Shown piece by piece: positions 25,214 to 28,158 of a DNA stretch of 28,158 nt. The position numbers and the translations under genes were made by a program. The stretch is from Aerococcus sp. UBA6277 (GTDB lineage Bacteria > Bacillota > Bacilli > Lactobacillales > Aerococcaceae). The stretch spans positions 1 to 28,158 of the forward strand of contig NZ_DJUR01000006.1 in assembly GCF_002440555.1 (NCBI RefSeq), read 5' to 3'. Position 1 is the first letter of the stretch. Every line of letters begins with the position of its first letter. The notes under the pieces were generated by a model that saw only the letters and a list, made by a program, of their open reading frames with translations, searched no databases and was not told the origin of the DNA.

Positions 25214-26596
25214 ATGAAACAAAAATATACAACGCCGATTCAAAAGAATGAATCTTTTGAGGGCACAATTGAAGACCTTACTTTTCAAGGTTTAGGTGTG
25301 GTTAAAGTGGATGGTTATCCACTATTTGTAGAGAATGCTTTACCTGGTGAAGTGGGGACAATTAAGGCCATTTCTGTGGGTAAAAAGTTTGGCTATGGAA
25401 AAATGATGCAACGAACTGTGGATTCACCGGACCGGGTAGGCATTGTGGATAAGGTATCAAGCCAAGTGGGCACAATGCCACTGCAACATATGACTTATGA
25501 AGCACAACTTGCTTTCAAACAAAAGCAAGTGGAGAATGCTTTTAGTCGTTTTGGTGTAGCTGAAGGGCGCGAAGTATTGCCTACTGTAGGTTCTGAAGAT
25601 ACTTTTAAATACCGTAATAAGGCGCAAATTCCTATCGGTACGGATAATGAAGGACAATTGTATTCAGGATTTTACCGGAAAAATTCTCATGAGATTATCC
25701 CTGTGGAAGATTTTAAAATCCAATTACCTGGAATTGATGAAGCTATCGCAAGTATTGTGGATATCTTTAACCAACACCAATTAAAAGGCTATGATGAAGC
25801 GAAACATTCTGGTCTCGTACGTAATATTGTCATCCGTAAAGGCTACTACACAAACCAAATGATGGTCATTATTGTGATTAACGGTAAAAATTTACCGGAA
25901 GAAAACCAAATTGTGACTGAAATAGTGGAAAAATTACCAGAAGTTGTGTCTATTGTCTTGAGTTCGAATACTAAACAAACAAATGTCGTGATGTCAGGTA
26001 AACAACGTGTGTTATATGGTGTGGATAAATACGAGGATAAGATGTTTGATTTTACCTTTGATATTTCAAGTAGATCATTCTTCCAAATCAATACCCCTCA
26101 AGCGGAAAAATTATATCAATTGGCGATTGATGCGGCTGACCTAACAGGTGAAGAAACCGTCATCGATGCCTATTGTGGTATTGGGACCATCACCATGGCT
26201 TTAGCGAAAAACGCTAAGCAGGTATACGGGGTGGAAGTGGTATCTGATGCGGTTAAAATGGCGAAGAATAATGCCGCTAAAAACTACATTGATAACGTTC
26301 ATTTTGAAACAGGACAAGCCGAAACAGTAATGGGTGAATGGGTTAAAGCCGGCGTTCAACCGGACGTCGTTGTTGTAGACCCACCACGTAAAGGCTTAGA
26401 GGATACTTTCATCGAATCAACAATTGAAGCTAATCCAGAGAAAATTGTCTATGTATCATGTAACCCAACAACCATGGCACGTGATATCGCTAAATTCGTT
26501 GAAGCAGGTTATAACTTCGAGCAAGTCCAACCATTAGATATGTTCCCACAAACTTGGCATGTGGAGTGTGTGGTATTGATGCAAAAAGTTAAATAA
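25214..26596 (+). CDS. rlmD: 23S rRNA (uracil-5-)-methyltransferase, RlmD/RlmCD type
   Basis: This SAM-dependent RNA methyltransferase of 460 residues belongs to the RumA/TrmA family and makes m5U in 23S rRNA. A TRAM domain comes first (FEGTIEDLTFQGLGVVKVDG). The catalytic domain has the SAM motif VIDAYCGIGTITMAL, DPPRKGLEDT and the nucleophilic Cys in YVSCNPTTMARDIA. The segment that usually holds the Fe-S cysteines reads VGTMPLQHMTYEAQL, with no Cys, so a cluster is unlikely. I prefer ATG 25214 because AAGGATG sits at the right distance; the frame is open from 25202. In relatives this gene follows gatB, often with a lipid kinase gene between them. Confidence 0.92.
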   Translation: MKQKYTTPIQKNESFEGTIEDLTFQGLGVVKVDGYPLFVENALPGEVGTIKAISVGKKFGYGKMMQRTVDSPDRVGIVDKVSSQVGTMPLQHMTYEAQLAFKQKQVENAFSRFGVAEGREVLPTVGSEDTFKYRNKAQIPIGTDNEGQLYSGFYRKNSHEIIPVEDFKIQLPGIDEAIASIVDIFNQHQLKGYDEAKHSGLVRNIVIRKGYYTNQMMVIIVINGKNLPEENQIVTEIVEKLPEVVSIVLSSNTKQTNVVMSGKQRVLYGVDKYEDKMFDFTFDISSRSFFQINTPQAEKLYQLAIDAADLTGEETVIDAYCGIGTITMALAKNAKQVYGVEVVSDAVKMAKNNAAKNYIDNVHFETGQAETVMGEWVKAGVQPDVVVVDPPRKGLEDTFIESTIEANPEKIVYVSCNPTTMARDIAKFVEAGYNFEQVQPLDMFPQTWHVECVVLMQKVK

Positions 26597-26611
26597 GAAA
26601 TGGTTTTATAG

Positions 26612-26657
26612 AGGGCTTTCTAGGCTTCATGTAAGTGTCTGGAACCCCCTTTTTTTG
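26612..26657 (+). terminator. Terminator after rlmD
   Basis: AGGGCTTTC (26612-26620) pairs with GGAACCCCCT (26641-26650) with one mismatch and a G-U pair, loop of about 20 bases, then a run of T to 26656. Confidence 0.6.
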
Positions 26658-26760
26658 AAATTTTAGATAAATGTAAGTCTGATTTCTCGTTTGGAGCATT
26701 TAAGGGAAGGTGCGTATGCGGGAACGAGTCGAGCCTTGAAAGGTTGGTATAACAGTATTC

Positions 26761-26818
26761 TTCTCTGAAAACAAAAACTATAGTTTAAAATAGCCTACTC
26801 TGCTATATTATGAATAGA
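26761..26818 (+). promoter_or_regulatory. Promoter region of the recombinase with a perfect palindrome
   Basis: A 12-base perfect palindrome AAACTATAGTTT lies at 26775-26786. It overlaps TAGTTT, a weak -35, which is 17 bases before TATATT (about 26804-26809). The palindrome could be an operator. The stretch 26658-26774 shows no gene, only a short open frame (about 26693-26767) with codon-like content that I cannot identify. Confidence 0.4.
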
Positions 26819-26843
26819 TAAGTAGCCTTCTAAGGAGGAAAAG

Positions 26844-27380
26844 ATGATGGATTATAATCCTAAAATTCATTATATACCGGCCCGACCTAAGCCTATTAAG
26901 CGAGTAGGTATTTATTGTCGAGTATCATCATCCAAGGATGAACAATTGAAAAGCTTGTCTAATCAAATTTCAGGTCTGACTCGCAAGGCAGCTAATATTC
27001 CTTCGTGGAGAATCATGGATATGTATGTGGAGATTCGATCCGCCAAGGGAGAAACAAATCGCTCCGAACTCAATCGTCTGATAGTTGATTGTAAAAATGA
27101 CAAGTTGGATGTTGTTGTTCTAAGAGAAGTCAGCCGATTAGGCAGAGATACTGTTGAGACTTTAGAAAGCTATCGAGCCGTTAGAAATTCTGGAGTATGT
27201 GTTATTTTTGATGAGAATGTGTTGGATACAGAGCTGGATTCGAATGAATTCATTCTGAGTGTGTTTGAAGCAGTATACCAAGCAGAAAATGAACCGCGCA
27301 GTCAGAACATTAAGATTGGAATGCAACAAAAGGCTCTGGATGGAACATTTGGATTCTATCATCGTAAGCGTTATAGGTAA
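26844..27380 (+). pseudogene. Truncated large serine recombinase
   Basis: This 178-residue protein contains only the resolvase/invertase catalytic domain of a large serine recombinase. The catalytic serine is in GIYCRVSSSKDEQ, followed by QISGLTRKA, the Arg-rich LREVSRLGRDTVE and the long helix SVFEAVYQAENEPRSQNIKI. The frame stops after GFYHRKRYR, where full-length relatives continue with recombinase and zinc-ribbon domains of several hundred residues. Bases after the stop in another frame read SEPEQEGFEREMFEVFDD, which may be a leftover. AAGGAGG precedes the start, so a truncated protein could still be made. It marks a decayed mobile element (prophage, ICE or cassette) next to a conserved chromosomal gene. 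Confidence 0.8.
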
Positions 27381-27449
27381 GCAGCGAACCAGAACAAGAA
27401 GGCTTTGAAAGGGAAATGTTTGAAGTCTTTGATGATCACAGCTATTAAC

Positions 27450-27587
27450 ATTTGGAGGGAACATAAATCAGATTGATACAAGGAAATAAACAGAACACAG
27501 TTGAAAGACAAGGCTGAAATTAGTAATAATGTTATTGCAATCTAAAAAAATGGTCTAGTGGCAAATGAACTCTTATAAAAAAATAAC
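27450..27587 (+). pseudogene. Decayed XRE/YozG-like helix-turn-helix regulator
   Basis: In one frame the sequence reads INRTQLKDKAEISNNVIAI, TAA, then KNGLVANELL, TAA; a TGA also interrupts it just upstream (27474-27476). The pattern resembles small XRE regulators, where 'xxNKTQLxxxAGISTNxIAKxGKNxxVxxxxLxKIC' forms the helix-turn-helix. Such genes often accompany recombinases on mobile elements. Three stops and no start mean it cannot be functional. The call is from memory of the family and needs a translated search. Confidence 0.5.
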
Positions 27588-27628
27588 TGCCTTAATGTTG
27601 ATTTTAGTGACAGCATTGGGTTAGAGGA

Positions 27629-28081
27629 ATGATTAAATCTGTGGCGAGAGGAGGCAGCTTTTTATTTATAGCAAAGACTATGACTAAATCAATTGAAGAT
27701 AAAAATAGAAATATAGATTCGATTAGTTCGGCTGATATTCTTGAGAATACAATACGTAAACAAATGCCTGAAATATTGGATATTTTTGATTAAGTAAAGC
27801 GTGGAGAACTTAGAGTTTATTACAATCCAACAAACATATCAATACCTATACCAATAGTTGGTAAAATCCAGGAAATCAGTATGTTTGAGAATGAAGAAAC
27901 CGAAGTAAAAATTGATGAAGAGTTTTTTTTAAAAAGTGTGACAAGAGTCAGAAAAAGTGTGTATGATGTAGTAATTCAGTTTGGAGATTCTTTTAGTTTA
28001 ATTGTAAATTCAGATGAAAACATTGGAACATTAGACATCAATATGTCAAAAAACTTAAGAAGTATTAATTCTCCTGAATAA
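27629..28081 (+). pseudogene. Uncharacterised ORF interrupted by one in-frame TAA
   Basis: A single frame runs from ATG 27629 (alternatively ATG 27680) to TAA 28081 with only one internal stop, TAA at 27791-27793. The first part ends KQMPEILDIFD; after the stop it continues VKRGELRVYYNPTNISIPIP and then FENEETEVKIDEEFFLKSV, ending in SKNLRSINSPE. Without the stop it would be about 150 residues. A single CAA-to-TAA change would explain it. AGAGGAGG at 27644-27651 is too far from ATG 27680 and lies after ATG 27629, so the start is uncertain. An independent start at ATG 27881 would give 66 residues. I recognise no domain. The remaining 28082-28158 shows nothing I can name. Confidence 0.45.
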
Positions 28082-28158
28082 TTCATAGTTTTTCTTTTAA
28101 CGCTAACTAATGTTGATTTAACAAACTTTAACTCCGTCTTGTCCATCACCCATTAGGT

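Noticed and set aside
26693..26767. Short open frame (containing RLEHLREGAYAGTSRALKG) between rlmD and the recombinase.
   Set aside because: It has no start or ribosome site and I cannot relate it to a family; it may be a remnant but is not supportable as a gene.
27162..27464. 100-codon minus-strand frame over the recombinase 3' end.
   Set aside because: It is antisense to the recombinase catalytic domain and has no ribosome site; treated as a shadow.

Overview
This window looks like a low-GC Gram-positive chromosome from the Lactobacillales, most probably an Aerococcus-type organism. The evidence is an AT-rich sequence, TTG/GTG starts behind strong AGGAGG ribosome sites, lipoproteins with LAAC/IAGC lipoboxes, sigma-A promoters, a Met T-box, LuxS, an ECF niacin transporter with NiaR, and the conserved pcrA-ligA-camS-gatCAB core. 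The genus is an inference; the order is much safer.

Layout. (1) 1-8530: a branched-chain amino-acid uptake locus. Three paralogous LivJ-type lipoprotein receptors lie in tandem, followed by one LivH-LivM-LivG-LivF operon. The first two receptors each sit behind a short leader ORF that ends in five consecutive codons for one amino acid: five Leu before receptor 1 and five Ile before receptor 2. Each leader is followed at once by a conserved hairpin and then an intrinsic terminator. This is the layout of ribosome-mediated attenuation, apparently duplicated and re-coded from Leu to Ile. (2) 8531-10125: a membrane-anchored glucosaminidase-type hydrolase and a GntR regulator with a candidate operator at its own promoter. 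(3) 10126-16303: a palindrome-rich intergenic region, then pcrA (with an unusual acidic insert), ligA and the lipoprotein camS. (4) 16304-19854: the gatCAB amidotransferase operon. (5) 19855-20642: a long gene-free stretch with strong palindromes and then a T-box with Met features. (6) 20643-25145: an O-acetylhomoserine sulfhydrylase gene (T-box controlled), niaX and niaR on the minus strand with a shared operator-like sequence, luxS, and an M20 peptidase. (7) 25214-26657: the 23S rRNA uridine methyltransferase gene. (8) 26658-28158: a decayed accessory patch holding a truncated large serine recombinase, an apparent XRE-regulator pseudogene, and an uncharacterised reading frame split by one in-frame TAA.

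How the parts work together. The locus at 1-8530 suggests that several receptors of different preference share one permease, with the receptors switched by scarcity of the cognate charged tRNA. Sulfur-amino-acid synthesis is sensed through tRNA-Met by the T-box, and niacin import through NiaR. Three different amino-acid or cofactor sensing schemes therefore sit within 23 kb. The most interesting and apparently undescribed element is the paired Leu/Ile leader system.
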